The notes beneath the pieces are model-generated. The model was given only the letters and a program-made list of their open reading frames with translations. It had not been told where the DNA came from and ran no database searches. A stretch of DNA of 64,000 bases, from NCBI GenBank assembly GCA_019055375.1, contig JAHQIW010004469.1, positions 62,001 to 126,000 of the forward strand, in the 5' to 3' direction. This DNA is from Parelaphostrongylus tenuis. Taxonomy: Eukaryota > Nematoda > Chromadorea > Rhabditida > Metastrongylidae. A program made the position numbers and the translations under genes. Positions within the stretch are counted from its first letter, which is position 1, and the number at the start of each line of letters is the position of its first letter. Positions 13,286 to 24,156 of this stretch are shown in pieces.

Positions 13286-14404
13286 AAAATGGTAAAAAAG
13301 CTATTTGAAAGCCAATTGAGATTTCATTTGTTTTGAATCTACCAAGTGTTTCTTTTTTGAGTATTGGCAGAATGATGAAAATCACTATTAAAGCACTGAA
13401 GCAGAGGTATATCCTAAAGTTCATGATTCTTAAATCTCTTACACATGGAGAATTCGCTGTTTTCTATGGGTTTTTCTTTTGCGCTTATACACGACCGTTT
13501 CTACTATAATTAGTGGTAAATCCTATCTCGGGCCATTCATAATGTCATATTCATTGAGAGACTGCTTGTTTTTTTCTGTTATTTTATACCTATACGTGCA
13601 ACATATATGACTTTGACTATGTGTCGACATATTTCCTACTTGCCCAATTTTCTAATGGATATTAGCATCCAGGAATTACATATTGTTTTCGTCCGTTTGC
13701 TATGTCGATGAGGAAATTACTGGTTTTTCTGCAAGATTTCTTATTCGTATTTAGAAAACGTGCTAATGAAATATTTCATTTCTTCCTCTTAATCTTCGGA
13801 CTTTTTTCCGTTGAATATTTCAGTTTTATTAAGCCATCTTATCCTTTTGCTTCATAAGCCTAGACAAAACCGTTGCTTACGTGCTTCTTGTAACGGTCGG
13901 AAGTGTTACATGAATTATTAGCGCTTAATGTCAATGCACTGCCGAATTTGTTATCGGACATAGTTTTATTGTTCCGTGTTTTCATTCGCGTGATCATTGA
14001 CAATATCACCGTTTACGCTTTTCAACCTAACTTGTGATTTCGTCGTTGCATCATCTAAATCGCGTCGTTTAATTAAAGATTTTTTTTTTGGTAACAATCA
14101 GGTGACTATACACTTTTTTTACTAGTTATCGCTAGTGATTTTTCAATATGTGAGCACTTGCTCGCTCATCCTGTTTTGTCAACAAATAGCATTTCATCAC
14201 CGGTTCATTGGTTCGTCTTCAGCATCACTTCCTCGCCCAGTCGAAATTCTTCTCACTAAGGACCATTGTTTGTCACCAACGTTCAGTCAAAACATTTTTT
14301 ATTTTGAAGAATTTTGCTCGCAGTCTTGTTTCTCGCAATATTGTACCAAGGTACTTGTCCATTATATGGCGACCAATGAAGATTCGACCGCTTTCGCTGG
14401 ACAA

Positions 14405-15160
14405 AGGCCTTTCATTACACTCTAAGTATGCAGTGTAGCTTCAGCGGTTATTTGTTGTGTTGCAATGGAGACGAGCGCAAAGTTCATCTCTTTATACTAA
14501 AGTATCAAACAATAGAGTGGAACGAAGCAATGGTGGAACCAAAACAGCCTATAACATACATAATTAGAATAATATAAAACAATAACACATAACAATAATA
14601 ACGCTCCGTATGAACGGTGACACAGTAACATGAGAACGGCGCCCTAAGTGTCTAGAATGGTGGACCTTGACTAGGCGGCGAACCCTGGGTGCAGTTATGA
14701 TTGATTGCCCCGGAAATGAACAGAACATCGGTGGGTGTCGAAAATCTGGTCTATGTACATGAGCTGGAACTCATGCCCCGGTGGCGGGTCAATCAGAGCG
14801 TACACGGGGTTGGTCTGCCGCCTTCGTCAACAGCTCCGCTCAGAATGTAAGACCATCGTAAACAATACGAACGGTAATAATCAATCGAAGACAGAGTCAG
14901 TCGACAAGGTGGACCACAATCACTTCATACACAGCAACGAGAGCAGAATTAGAGATTCAGAGTCAGAACAGAGGCAGGGAACCAAGTCAAGAAGAGTGAA
15001 AAACTAAGGCAAAGGGACACACGACCGACCAGGACGCCAGCACGACTCGGTTCTGACCGCCGCGTCGCTGAAGTGGGCGGCACAACCATTGTCTCGGTCC
15101 CGCAGCGATGTCCCTGACCACCAGTCTCGTCCACGCTCGCCTTTCAAGCGCTCAGAGAAG
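14405..15160 (+). repeat. ~750-bp dispersed repeat, copy A
   Basis: Matches 21285-22140 in the same orientation over its whole length. Ordered shared blocks are cttcagcggt, tgcaa(t/c)gga, caaacaatag, tgactagg(c/t)ggcg, gccccggaa, cggtggg, a gcggtgg/ggcggg block, ctccgct, acgacaacgag-like and a GC-rich end. It has no long open frame. The 15000-15150 part is unusually GC-rich, and a short inverted repeat (ccgttccg / cggaacgg) follows at 15167-15190. It may be a solo LTR or a non-autonomous DNA element; I could not find TG...CA ends. Confidence 0.55.
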
Positions 15161-17676
15161 TAGCAACCGTTCCGTGGAGCGGAACGGAACGGTTTCTGCA
15201 GAGTAATTATTCGAAAGCTCAAATCTCCGATTACTGAGCTATTTGGCCGCTTTTTGAAAGTCTTTTCAATAAGGTCTCACTGAGAGGAAGAAATTTGTGT
15301 TCACGCACGCGTTTTTCTCACAGGACAGAGCTCTTCCTTAAGACTATTACTAATCCTTCGATAGCGTGAATTTCCAGGATTCGAAAGCTGTGTTTATTTT
15401 GTAGAAAAACTGTTTCACTGCAGTGTGGCAGAGAAAATAAGATCGAGTTTCACATATTTTGCGCCCTTGTTTACCGCCTAGTCTATAGCCGGGTTGTTTG
15501 GTGGCCGCAGATTCGATGCAGCGATCCGCTGTCGATCGGTCGAAATACGTTAGCGTGTCACATGTCAAGTGCGATTTTTGTCATTCGATTAGAAAGTTTT
15601 TCTCCGCTCTGAAAGGAACTCCAGATTAAACGCATGACTATGATACCACAAGATTCCCTCTTTACATCCATGTGCTTTTCGTGCTTCCAGCGAATTGATA
15701 GTAAAATTGCGCGGCCGTTATAAAGCATGATTTTCTTTTAAATCTTACAGTGTTATAAAAGTATATTTTTGAAAAGGCGGCCATGTAACGCAGTAGCCGA
15801 AAATTTAAACTTTCGAGTGATTATTAACACTCTCATGAAAAGTTCTTGTCCAGCGAAAGAGGTCGAATCTTAATTTGTCGCCATATATTAGACAAGAGCG
15901 TGTACCAGTTAGAAACTAATTCTACTTTTTGAAAGTGCATGTTGAGGACATCGTACTGCAAATTCTATTGAATTTTGAAAGTCACTGACAATTACTTTCA
16001 AACATAAATTTTCATAAATTAGATTTTATGGCAGCTCCTTTACCAACTTTCGCTCCTGTCCAGTTATCGCGATATGTCCGGCCCCATCCTGATTTTCGAC
16101 ATCTCCACTTGATACCTACATAAATGCTAGTCTTAAGTGCTTAAAATATTGAAAAGCTGCCGCCATTTATCGAAACACCAGCTTTATTGTGTCAATCAGA
16201 CTTTGACACAACTCATAAAAACTAGATCCATGAGGTAATTGTGAGTGTTCATCAGTTTTCGAACATGATGAGGCAGAAAAGCGCGTCACCGTCAAGCTAG
16301 AATTGCAATTACTGACGTTATGATGTACTGCGAAATTGGTAGACATAATCACTTGCGATAACTTTTCTAAGCCTGTAAAAATAGAGGATAGAGTATGAAG
16401 CGTTTGACGTGATTTGCCATGACACCTTGAATCCATGATAGAGGTGAGTGAAGACATATAGCCTTAATGATGACTTGTGAGATCCATACATCTACCAACC
16501 TACCGGGCAGAATCTCTGATTAATTCTTCCGGATAGATAGCTGGCTTGATTAGCCTGGGGCGAGTGATTAAAGTGGCAGCTATGTACGCATCACACGATA
16601 CCTTTAGCCACTTCGCTTAACACTTATTTTATTGAAGTCTGGTAAGTAGGCAAAGTTTATCGTTGATTTTTAACATCGACATTTGGAACATTCACTTTGA
16701 CACTCTTTCACCACAGAATGAAGATCAATTAAATTACTCCCCAACACTGAAACGGTGTTTCTTTGCTAAGCTTTGCTTGATATAATCCATTCGGCATTTC
16801 ATTCGTCTACTGCTCAGCGTTGATTTCATTTGCATCTGAAAAATCTCACAAGTGGAAAAATTTCCAATCAAGTCGTTGCCGAAAGTGTTTCAGAAGAGTT
16901 CAACATTTTCCGGCCTTTTAAACTTCGCACTACCAATTTGAATGCCTGAAATCAAATCCTATATAATTTACCCTGTCATTTATTCACTTTTTTCCTTAAT
17001 GTGTCATAACAAAGCAAATTATGTGCATTACAATACTTCATGAACTCTATTCGTTTCCTCACATCAGTCACTTTTGAATAGCGTTCTTAAATTTTCGTCA
17101 TAAGCAAGCAGCAAATCTTTGAGGACTGAAGAAAACAAGTTGATCCTTGACGAGTCCCAATTCATGCAGCAGAAGTTTCATTACAAAGTTGAGTGAGGAA
17201 GTGGACTACCACAATCCAGGTGTGAACGTTCTAGCTCGACTATCTCCAATATTGCAACGAGGTCGACCCGATCAGCATTTATGGAATTCACGAAGAAGGC
17301 GAACTCCTCAAGCAGCTCTTGAAGCTACGCAAAATACTCGAAAATCACTGGAACGATGAATACAAGGAAACGAATCGAATGCAAGAAGTTCTAGGATCCA
17401 GCAGTAAAAATTTCATAACAGGTCTTGTTAGTTATATGATGGTAATAAAATATGCATCAAACTGATACAATTTTGCCTTGGCGAATTGCAGCGTGCGACA
17501 AAATTGAATCCTATGATTTGTCGACAAAAATTGACTGAGTACAATATTTGTTTTCACTGCCATTGTTTTATTTCGATTGACTAGTTAAGGTCTGAGGAAA
17601 TTTTCACTTGCGTTGGACCCATAGTTTCTATAATATCGCACTACTTAATTTTATTCAACTATATGAGCTCCGAGAA
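15161..17676. other. no supported gene
   Basis: AT-rich DNA. A - strand open frame at 16167-16457 (96 codons, Ser/Thr-rich) has no recognisable domain or splice support. A copy of the dispersed repeat lies at 17215-17420. Nothing else is recognised. Confidence 0.4.
17215..17420 (+). repeat. dispersed repeat, copy 3
   Basis: Carries the ctagctc start block, ggaattcacgaagaaggcg, then aaggaaacgaatcgaatgca (17361-17385 region) and ctaggatcc with an ataaaata tail, in the same order as at 12985-13285. Confidence 0.5.
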
Positions 17677-17965
17677 CGCGTGTGACGCATTGTTAGAAGT
17701 CTCTGTGACACATGTGTCCGATCATCGATGGTCGATGGTTTGATCCCGCGCTTAAGGTCCTTCCATCCTTTCGAGGTGAACGGAACTGATACCAGATTTA
17801 TCTAGGAGGATAGCAGCACTGACTTGCTATTTAGTAGACTACCGCGAGTCATTGTAAATGCCAAATATGCATTCAATCAACCTCAAAATTAAACTAAAAA
17901 TTGAAAACGAGTGCATGGCACATACCTTGGGGATTGATCAACGTCAAGAGCTTTATATTTTTTTA
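17677..17965 (+). mobile_element. SINE, family 1 (diverged copy)
   Basis: Same architecture as the intact copy at 51467-51773: a tRNA-like head with a degenerate A box (gtgacgcattgttag) and a B box (gatggtttgatcc), then a conserved body with blocks aggataGCAGCactgac, accgcgagtcattgta, gccaaatatgcattcaat, and a 3' end ttgatcaacg..gagcttta followed by a T run. It is diverged and probably old. Confidence 0.7.
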
Positions 17966-19712
17966 TGACCCGGCATCACTTGGCCTGTGTGCGCCCCGCC
18001 ACATTCAAAGTCAATTCTTTCCTTCGCATCAATTTTCCACGAAAGTCGTTGGATTCTACGTGCTTTGCCGACTTATGCGCCTTTTGCTTGCCGATTTGTG
18101 TATTTTGAATGTTATTGAATGCCAGTTGTTCTCAGATGTTTACTACATGGTCGCAATCTAATGTGGTTTGGAAGGCTTTTGGTGACATCAGACAAATCTG
18201 GTTGTAAATTCGAAAATCTCGGAAGTTTGTGAGGGTTTCTTGAAAATGTTAAAACTTTGTATTTATATTTATGTCATTGAGGCAATCGTTGTTCGTCGCC
18301 GTCGTACGGGCGGCGTGCGGTCTGAGCTAGTAACAACTCAAATCGTTGTCAACGTGTTGAAGGCTCGAAAATTCCATCAGACTATACTAAACTTTTAAGC
18401 GAAGTCTCAAAGTAGTTGATTGGTAAATAATTCTCACAGTGCAACCAGATTTATATGAGAGGATAAAAACACTGACTTGGCGAGATAAAAACAGCAAATA
18501 AGAGATTGAGTTCAAAATTCTCGTTGTTCATGAATCTTGTTGAAAATTTAATCGATGCTATATTCAAGAAACTCATCCAAGAAATCAGTGTCGCTTAACC
18601 TGCTAGTAATGGATTGACTTTGCTTTATTCTTTCTCGAAACGATGCTTATTTGACTGGTTTCGCAAAAGTCGCTACATTTGTTGATATTGCAGATCTGTG
18701 AAGAATTTGCGATGTTTATAGCTCTTCTTCTGAAGTTGTCTAAAATTCGCCCTTACTCCGTTTTTAGCTCTTATAGACTCGATTATATTCCTTCGTTCCT
18801 TGTTTCTCTTTCCATATTTTCTTCACTTTGATAACATAAACAAGCCTTAAAAGAATCAAAAATTGAGATCTCCATTTCAGACGTCCTGCTATGCGACGGA
18901 AATGAAATGCAACGTTTTTTCTTGGTGCTGTTGGCAATCAAAATTATTATGTCGTACAAACCGGTAAATTATTTGAATATGAATAAATAGCAGTGGAAAT
19001 ATGAACAACTAACTGTAATATCTGCAATAGATCGAGCACAAAATTTTTTAGTGGATTTGAATAGTAAACTACCCAACGAAAACCTTCTTTTTCAACTTTT
19101 TTCTCTATTCAAGGGATCAAATATGTGGTCCATAGTGCAGTGTTGAATACTAGCAGTGTCATTGTTTCCTGTATTATTTGATGACTTACATTTTGTCGCG
19201 CTGATGGACCGTAGTTATAGCTTAATTCTAATGTTTTTTGTTTGAGAAATGTTCATGAAATCCGCGTATTCTTCCATCGTGGCCAAGTTCCCTGAACCGA
19301 TAGACGCAAGGATCCACAATTTATTGATAAGAATCAAACATAAACCAAAAGGTTTCTGGTCTTTGTTTGGGAAGCAAGTGAATGAGGTGCTTGTGTCTGT
19401 CCTGTTCCGAGTGTCTCTGAGCAATATGCCTTAGGCGCTGATTTGGCAGTAACTTCAACGAGTCGACTCTACGTCTTCTTTGACAAAGAGGCTCAGTGTC
19501 TTCTATGAACAACGCGACGTCCAACCTACTACTCTTTTGTAGAGAAAAAAAGCTGTAAAACGATGAAAAGTTGCGCTCCTAAGAAAACGTATTCTTTAAA
19601 GTCATTTGAGACATAGAATAATTACAGATGATACAGATGTTTTGAACACTGTTGGCAGAAGTATTTAGAAAGATTTAATAGAGAAATGATAGAGAAAGAG
19701 TGGTGGTAGCAC
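17966..19712. other. no supported gene
   Basis: A fragment of the SINE family-1 body is visible at about 18437-18485 (accagatttatatgagaggataaaaacactgactt). A - strand open frame at 19215-19424 is not supported by any domain or by splice sites. The signal-peptide exon expected upstream of the receptor exon at 20205 should lie in this stretch or further left, but I could not identify it. Confidence 0.4.
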
Positions 19713-19870
19713 GCTTCGCTGGCGTAGTGGTACCAGGGTCCCTAGTATGGATGAAACGCGGGTTCAACTCCCGTCTGGGGTTAAATCTTTGCTTACCAGT
19801 CATTTCTTTTAAGTGTATTCACAACATCATAATACTACGAAGAAGGCAGTAAAACATAAGAATTCTTTAA
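19713..19870 (+). mobile_element. tRNA-like SINE, family 2 (monomer)
   Basis: The head has tRNA-like internal promoter boxes: ggcgtagtggta (A-box-like) and gggttcaactcc (B-box-like). The spacer atggatgaaacgcgg is also present at 42940-42960. The tail contains aacatcataata followed by a small hairpin region (ctacgaagaaggcag), and then an A/T-rich end. The central part cannot fold into a normal anticodon arm (the loop is far too long), so I read it as a SINE rather than a tRNA gene. Confidence 0.6.
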
Positions 19871-20204
19871 TAAAGAAAGACAAGAAAATTTTCAAATGCC
19901 GCCGAGAACCTACTTCTCCTTGGATGATCGGCTTTCTTTATTTCTGTGGTAACACTGTCTATATCATCTACAGATGAAAAAATTGACTTTTTGAGGTTCT
20001 ATTAACTTTTTCGTTTATAAAGACATATCTTATGTGCTAATCAAAGGTGCACTCTTAAATACCATGTTATTTATAGGCTATAATTTTTCTTGTGCTCTCT
20101 AACAATATGTCAGGTTGAAGCATCTGTATAAAATTTGCTACGGTACCCACATCCTTATCAGATATTTGCATAGCTGCTGTGTTCTAAATTGTAATGGACT
20201 TTAG
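19871..20204. other. presumed intron upstream of receptor exon 1 of cluster 1
   Basis: AT-rich DNA ending in an acceptor (gactttag) directly before the exon at 20205. No coding block was found. Confidence 0.4.
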
Positions 20205-20300
20205 GTGTCGGTGATTCATCCGGTTCATATCATAGTACCGTTGCCGCTTGATGACGTCGAAGAGGAACTTAAAAATCCTTTCGGCCTATCAATTCTTAAG
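20205..20300 (+). CDS. gcy-28: receptor guanylate cyclase ectodomain, cluster 1 exon a
   Basis: This 96-nt exon (32 codons, phase 0 at both ends) lies between acceptor gactttag and donor gtacgt. It encodes HIIVPLPLDD followed by an acidic run and NPFGLSILK. That corresponds to the first beta strand and following helix of the ANF-receptor ligand-binding domain, where family members have a hydrophobic strand ending in LLP/VLP and then the helix leading into RPVIDIAV. The cluster 2 exon has the matching NILVVLPAKE...FGLTIERA at 52822 onward. An upstream exon with the signal peptide must exist but was not found. Assignment to gcy-28 rests on resemblance to natriuretic-receptor-like cyclases; any other gcy paralogue is possible. 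Confidence 0.72.
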
Positions 20301-20624
20301 GTACGTTAGAAACGTGCACTTCTTGAACTTATTGAAACACCTCTAAAAAAGAATTACTCGCCCTACTATCGGGAAATTTGTGGGCATATTTCTCTAATCA
20401 ACTGTGAAATGAACTGGAGCTATGCGTTATATATACGATTTCTCGTAATCTCCGTAAAAACAAGACAAAAGCTGGTGAAAGTGTAGAGATTAAATTACTA
20501 AATGAATGTGTTAAGTTTTATCATTTTATGTTGGAAATTTTACTGCAATAAAAGAATGTTGAATTAGTTCAAAACTTCGCAGCACTTATAATTTTTGAAT
20601 GTTTTTGTTTGTCTAAGCTTGACA

Positions 20625-20775
20625 TTGAAGCACGTGTAACGCATTGGTCAGAGGGTGCCTCTCACCACACACGTGGTTTAATAGGATTGTAGCAAATTTG
20701 TATGTAAAGATAGCAGCAGTAACTTCATATGTCGGCAGACGCTAGCACATTGTTGTAAAAGCCAAATATGTTTCA
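20625..20775 (+). repeat. SINE family 1 fragment
   Basis: Matches the family-1 head (gcacgtgtaacgcattggtcagaggg, with the run tgtaacgcattggt comparable to tgtggcgcagtggt) and the body blocks taaagatagcagcagtaact and gccaaatatg. The middle and 3' end are missing or cut by the adjoining foldback element. Confidence 0.55.
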
Positions 20776-21198
20776 GATATACCCAATGTTACAAAGTGAT
20801 GTGCAAAACTTTAGCGCCAGGCGTGACTAGAACCCGCATCTCACTCTTTCTGGGAATGCGTGCTCTATCCGTTACACTACTGACACCCGTTTTGCATATC
20901 GCTCTTTCTACGCTATCTGTCAGCCGCCAGCCGTCAACGGCTTGGTCCGGTAGTCGGTCTCGACATTGAACAGTCACGCTGACATATATTGGGTATTGAA
21001 GATAAAATGAAATTGTTTTTATTTAACCGCTTTTTGCGGTGGCATGACGTGGTAGAGCACGCGCTCCTGGAAACAGTGAGGAGCGGATTCTAGCCGCCTG
21101 GCGCTAAAGTTTTGTACATCACTCTCTAACACTGGGGTATATCTATAACATCATACCACCGCAAAAAGCGGTAAAAAAACAATTTTATTTGATCTTCA
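20776..21198. mobile_element. nested inverted tRNA-like SINE pair (family 2)
   Basis: Two inverted-repeat pairs are visible. Arms 20776-20839 and 21082-21143 are complementary over about 62 bp and each carry the tRNA-like core with the shared block tttagcgccaggcg or its complement. Arms 20998-21041 and 21156-21198 are complementary over about 43 bp and carry the 3' hairpin ccgcaaaaagcgg. The forward unit has A-box-like acgtggtagagcacgc and a degenerate B box (gcggattctagccgc). The left copy, read in reverse, has the same order. This is best described as two family-2 elements in opposite orientation, not as tRNA genes. Confidence 0.65.
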
Positions 21199-21284
21199 AG
21201 TATGTTTCAGTTCACCTTGACTTTATGAGAGGAATCAATTTCAAGGCGTATCCCTGTGGGATTTTTGAGTTGCTCTCTCTATCA

Positions 21285-22140
21285 TCCGTTTGAATTTGCA
21301 GTGACCTTTGTGGTGAAGGTTCAGCGGTCTTGTTATTTTGATCTGCTGCCTAGTTGTGTCTTGCAACGGACATGAACCCAATGTTCAAATCTTTTATTTG
21401 CATTATACCAAACAATAGGATTGAACCAAACTTGGCGTGGTGCCAAACAACTTGGTAGCACCAAACAACATGGTAGATCTAAACAACCTAGAATATATAT
21501 ACATTACTATGATGATAATATAGTGAAATACTTACATGATTGCGACATATCGTTATGCGAACATATACCTATGTCAATATGAGTGACCGATTGATGAGAA
21601 TTATCCTCATCTGACGATGCTATGAATGTTATTATGATTGACGATGTTATTGTAACTAACGGAGCATGACTAGGTGGCGGAGCCCGTTTGGGTTGTTATG
21701 CTCGCCCCGGAATAACAAGCCAACGGTGGGATCCAGTGGGTGAATATACAGTGTGATAGCAGTGGGGTCATTACTGATTGTATATGGGCAGAACCCCTTA
21801 ACCGCGGTGGTGGGCCGAGTATAGCCTAAGTGGTTTTCGCTCCGCCACGGAAGTGCTATGTTCCGCTCACAATTCTATTGAGTTCATTTAACAATTATAT
21901 GAACACAACCTTATGATAGCAAATAGATACACGACAACGAGACTGTGAAGAGATCAATAATGGATTGATTACGATTTGAGGTGAGGTAGTCTGGATGAAG
22001 TCATACGATGCCCCGCGGATGATGCCCCGCGATCTTAGTGACTGTTGAGGTTGATGGCAGCTGGGTGCCGCCCTCGCCACTTGGACCATTTCTGCCTAAG
22101 GTCCCTCGAACCTCTGTGATGCCATTTGCTCTCTGAGGTC
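21285..22140 (+). repeat. ~750-bp dispersed repeat, copy B
   Basis: Aligns by eye with 14405-15160 in the same direction, with the same ordered blocks: ggttcagcggt, ttgcaacgga, taccaaacaatag, tgactaggtggcgg, cgccccggaa, acggtggg and a GC-rich end. The two copies have many substitutions and indels, so they are not a recent duplication. It lies wholly inside the receptor intron. Confidence 0.55.
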
Positions 22141-22409
22141 ATGAACCATCTGCATTGCCTAAATTATCATAATTCCCGAAAAGGTAGCAAAGCTCCGTTG
22201 GAAGATTTGCTATATCCTATTTGCAAAGCCCGACGAAAATTGGGTACTTGAACGAAAGCAGTTACTGAATTTCTCGGAGTAGAGTATATTGCATAATAAC
22301 TTGCACCAAGAAGCTCCAGATGATATTAGTCCCTTTTTGCACTTTTCATTTGTCACCACCGAAAAAGATTTTGGAAAAACATCATCCAGAGATAAAATTT
22401 TGATTATAA

Positions 22410-22500
22410 AAATATATATATGCATTTATGTACATGCATATATATATATGCATATATCTGTGTGTACATATATATCTTCGTACATGTGTACATATACGGT

Positions 22501-22531
<31 letters not shown>

Positions 22532-22580
22532 GCACATAAACATACATATAAATATATATATTTATTTATTTATTTATTGA
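22410..22580. repeat. AT/TATA microsatellite with TTTA tail
   Basis: An interrupted run of tatata, catata and gtacat, a pure TA block near 22505-22530, and then a tttatttatttattta run. It is low complexity; the open frame crossing it is an artefact. Confidence 0.95.
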
Positions 22581-22739
22581 TCCGTCTTCAAGTGTTTCTT
22601 TTTTTTCACTCTGCGTTTCGGCCACGGTGCTTTATCCATGCATTCATATGTATATATACCGAGTTGTATAATTTCCTTCGCACTACTGTTTTAATCAATT
22701 TCTTCTATCTAAAGTGGGGCTACTGCCAGAAGGTTGTGA

Positions 22740-23205
22740 TATGTTGGAGAAAGTTCTAGTAGCTTTAGTAAGGTACTTGGATTCTGCTGCAGCACCAGTG
22801 CGTGCCATATGAATGAAATGGGCTACGATAAAGTGATGTTTACATAAACACCTCAGGCGTTGACGCATGGTGATCGCGGCGTACGCGTAACTATCAGCGA
22901 AAATCTTCTTGTGCAACAGCACAGGCAGAACTTTCTCAAGTTGATCATCACTGGAGATGAGCCCTGAGTCTACTACGTAGCAATGATCCTTCAGCGCGTC
23001 CAAAGCCCAAGTTCCATGCTCGGAAGATTATGTTCGCGGATTTCTGGCATTGGCAGGACACACCGTTTTGAAAACTGCTCGACATCAAGCTGGCAATCAA
23101 TGCCGACGATAGGAGATACTTCTATATCGGCCTACTATACTAATATCAGGTCTTTCATCCAAATTCTTCTCAAATTCACGAGAACCACTCACGGTAGGAA
23201 AGTTT
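22740..23205 (-). pseudogene. unidentified protein-coding relic on the minus strand
   Basis: Read on the - strand, one frame from about 23145 to 23005 runs ADIEVSPIVGIDCQLDVEQF and on to MPEIREHNLPSMELG, then stops. The next frame continues without a break from about 23010 to 22755 with LDALKDHCYVVDSGL, LEKVLPVLLHKKIF and YAAITMRQRLRCLCKHHFIV. The two halves read as one protein with a one-base shift between them. Amino-acid composition is protein-like and unlike neighbouring intronic frames. I do not recognise the family. It could be a degraded transposon gene or a retrocopy. It lies antisense inside the receptor intron. Confidence 0.35.
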
Positions 23206-23278
23206 GACAACTAAATCCGAGTTGAAATCACAGTCGATGTTTGTTCATGCGAAGTAAGTCAGTATAAGTGTAAATATA

Positions 23279-23580
23279 GCGCATGTGGCGCAGTGGTTAA
23301 AGGTGTTCTGCGTCGCACACCCAAGGTCGATGGTTCGATTTCGCGTTCACGGCTCACCGAGCCATCCATCCTTCCGGGGTCGATAAACTGGTACCAGACT
23401 GGCCGCAGACTTGTTTGGGAGGATAAGCAACACTGACTTCGTACAGCCGGAGCCACCGCGAATCATTATAAAGGCCAGATATGAACTCAATCACCTCAAA
23501 CGAAGTTGAAAATTGAAGACAATGCATGGCGCATACCCTCAGGAACTGATCGATTGATCAATGCCGAGGTCTTTCATCGT
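23279..23580 (+). mobile_element. SINE, family 1
   Basis: Nearly full-length relative of 51467-51773. It begins gcgcatgtggcgcagtggtt (A-box-like), has a B box atggttcgatttc, the body block ggctcaccgagccatccatc and ttccggggtcgataaactggtacc, then gaggataagcaacactgac and caccgcgaatcatt, and ends near ttgatcaatgccgag. No clear target-site duplication is visible. The head resembles a tRNA gene, but the following 230 bp is shared with the other copies, which marks it as a SINE. Confidence 0.8.
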
Positions 23581-23911
23581 TACAGCTTTTATAAGGTCTG
23601 AACGATGCACCTGATGAACAAACACGAGATTTTTGATTGAATTGATGGATAGCTACGAGATTTTAGGATTATTTGTTAGTCCATTAATTGTCCAAGATTT
23701 CGATTCCGCACTACCGTGGATATTTCTTGTCAATACACTGTTTATACCATCGAATTTCAAAGCACGTAACAGCATTCAGATAGTTCGAACATTTGTATGT
23801 TCATACTTTTCAGTTAGCCACAAGTCATTCTCAGAGACACATGCTTTAGTCGTCTTATTCTGTTCTTTACTCTTTTTTTCCGAAAACTTTCCTCCCAATA
23901 TTCAAATTCAG

Positions 23912-23961
23912 GTTAGACCCGTTATTGATCTCGCTGTTCAAGATGCATACACAAAATATCA
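23912..23961 (+). CDS. gcy-28: receptor guanylate cyclase ectodomain, cluster 1 exon b
   Basis: A 50-nt exon (16 codons plus 2 nt) between acceptor aaattcag and donor gtgggt. It encodes VRPVIDLAVQDAYTKY and the first two bases of a Gln codon. The RPVIDLAV motif is diagnostic of the helix after the first strand in receptor guanylate cyclase ectodomains, and the cluster 2 exon has RPVIDIAVEDV at the equivalent place. The preceding exon ends in phase 0 and the next begins with the single base that completes CAA, so the frame is kept. The donor is weaker than the gtaag/gtgag consensus. Confidence 0.8.
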
Positions 23962-24062
23962 GTGGGTGATTTGTTTACGCTTTTCATTCTGTTCTACTTT
24001 ATACTCTGAAGACTGTTCGAAAGTATAGAAAATCCTCCTCTATTGACTTATTAATTCTTTAG

Positions 24063-24156
24063 ATATGTTCCACACGATTCGATGGCCATTACTTACCGCG
24101 ACAGTAGATTATCCGATGCTCACGGCCCTAACGTTGCGATACAGCAGTTAGTTAAG
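24063..24156 (+). CDS. gcy-28: receptor guanylate cyclase ectodomain, cluster 1 exon c
   Basis: A 94-nt exon between acceptor ttctttag and donor gtggta; the first base completes the Gln codon of exon b, and 31 codons follow. It encodes QYVPHDSMAITYRDSRLSDA then HGPNVAIQQLVK. The strand ITYRDS.LSD and the GP.VAI helix are the expected second strand and helix of the ANF-receptor fold, here closer to natriuretic receptors than the cluster 2 sequence NLTFWDDRYWED. The intron before it is only about 100 bp, and the one after about 1.15 kb. Confidence 0.8.

Larger units (their letters stand above)
11753..14404. other. no gene; dispersed-repeat remnants
   Basis: No exon series is visible. Two copies of a dispersed repeat (given separately) account for part of the stretch. 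Around 12990-13060 there is a short match to the middle of the 51.5-kb SINE family (gctcaccaag, then ccggagccgaggaattgg). The rest is AT-rich DNA with nothing I can name. Confidence 0.45.
20301..23911. other. long repeat-filled intron between cluster 1 exons a and b
   Basis: This 3.6-kb interval runs from donor gtacgt to acceptor aaattcag. It holds a SINE fragment, a foldback tRNA-like pair, copy B of the 750-bp repeat, an AT microsatellite, a - strand coding-like relic and a SINE, all listed separately. It is long for an intron in this family of nematodes, and its size comes from the insertions. Confidence 0.6.

Noticed and set aside
14405..22140. One LTR retrotransposon bounded by the two 750-bp repeats
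   Set aside because: No gag, protease, RT or integrase between them, a receptor exon lies inside, and the copies are too diverged to be a pair from one insertion.
23279..23350. tRNA-like sequence gcgcatgtggcgcagtgg...ggttcgat
   Set aside because: It is the head of a ~300-bp repeat with several copies (51.5 kb copy has a target duplication); no complete cloverleaf.
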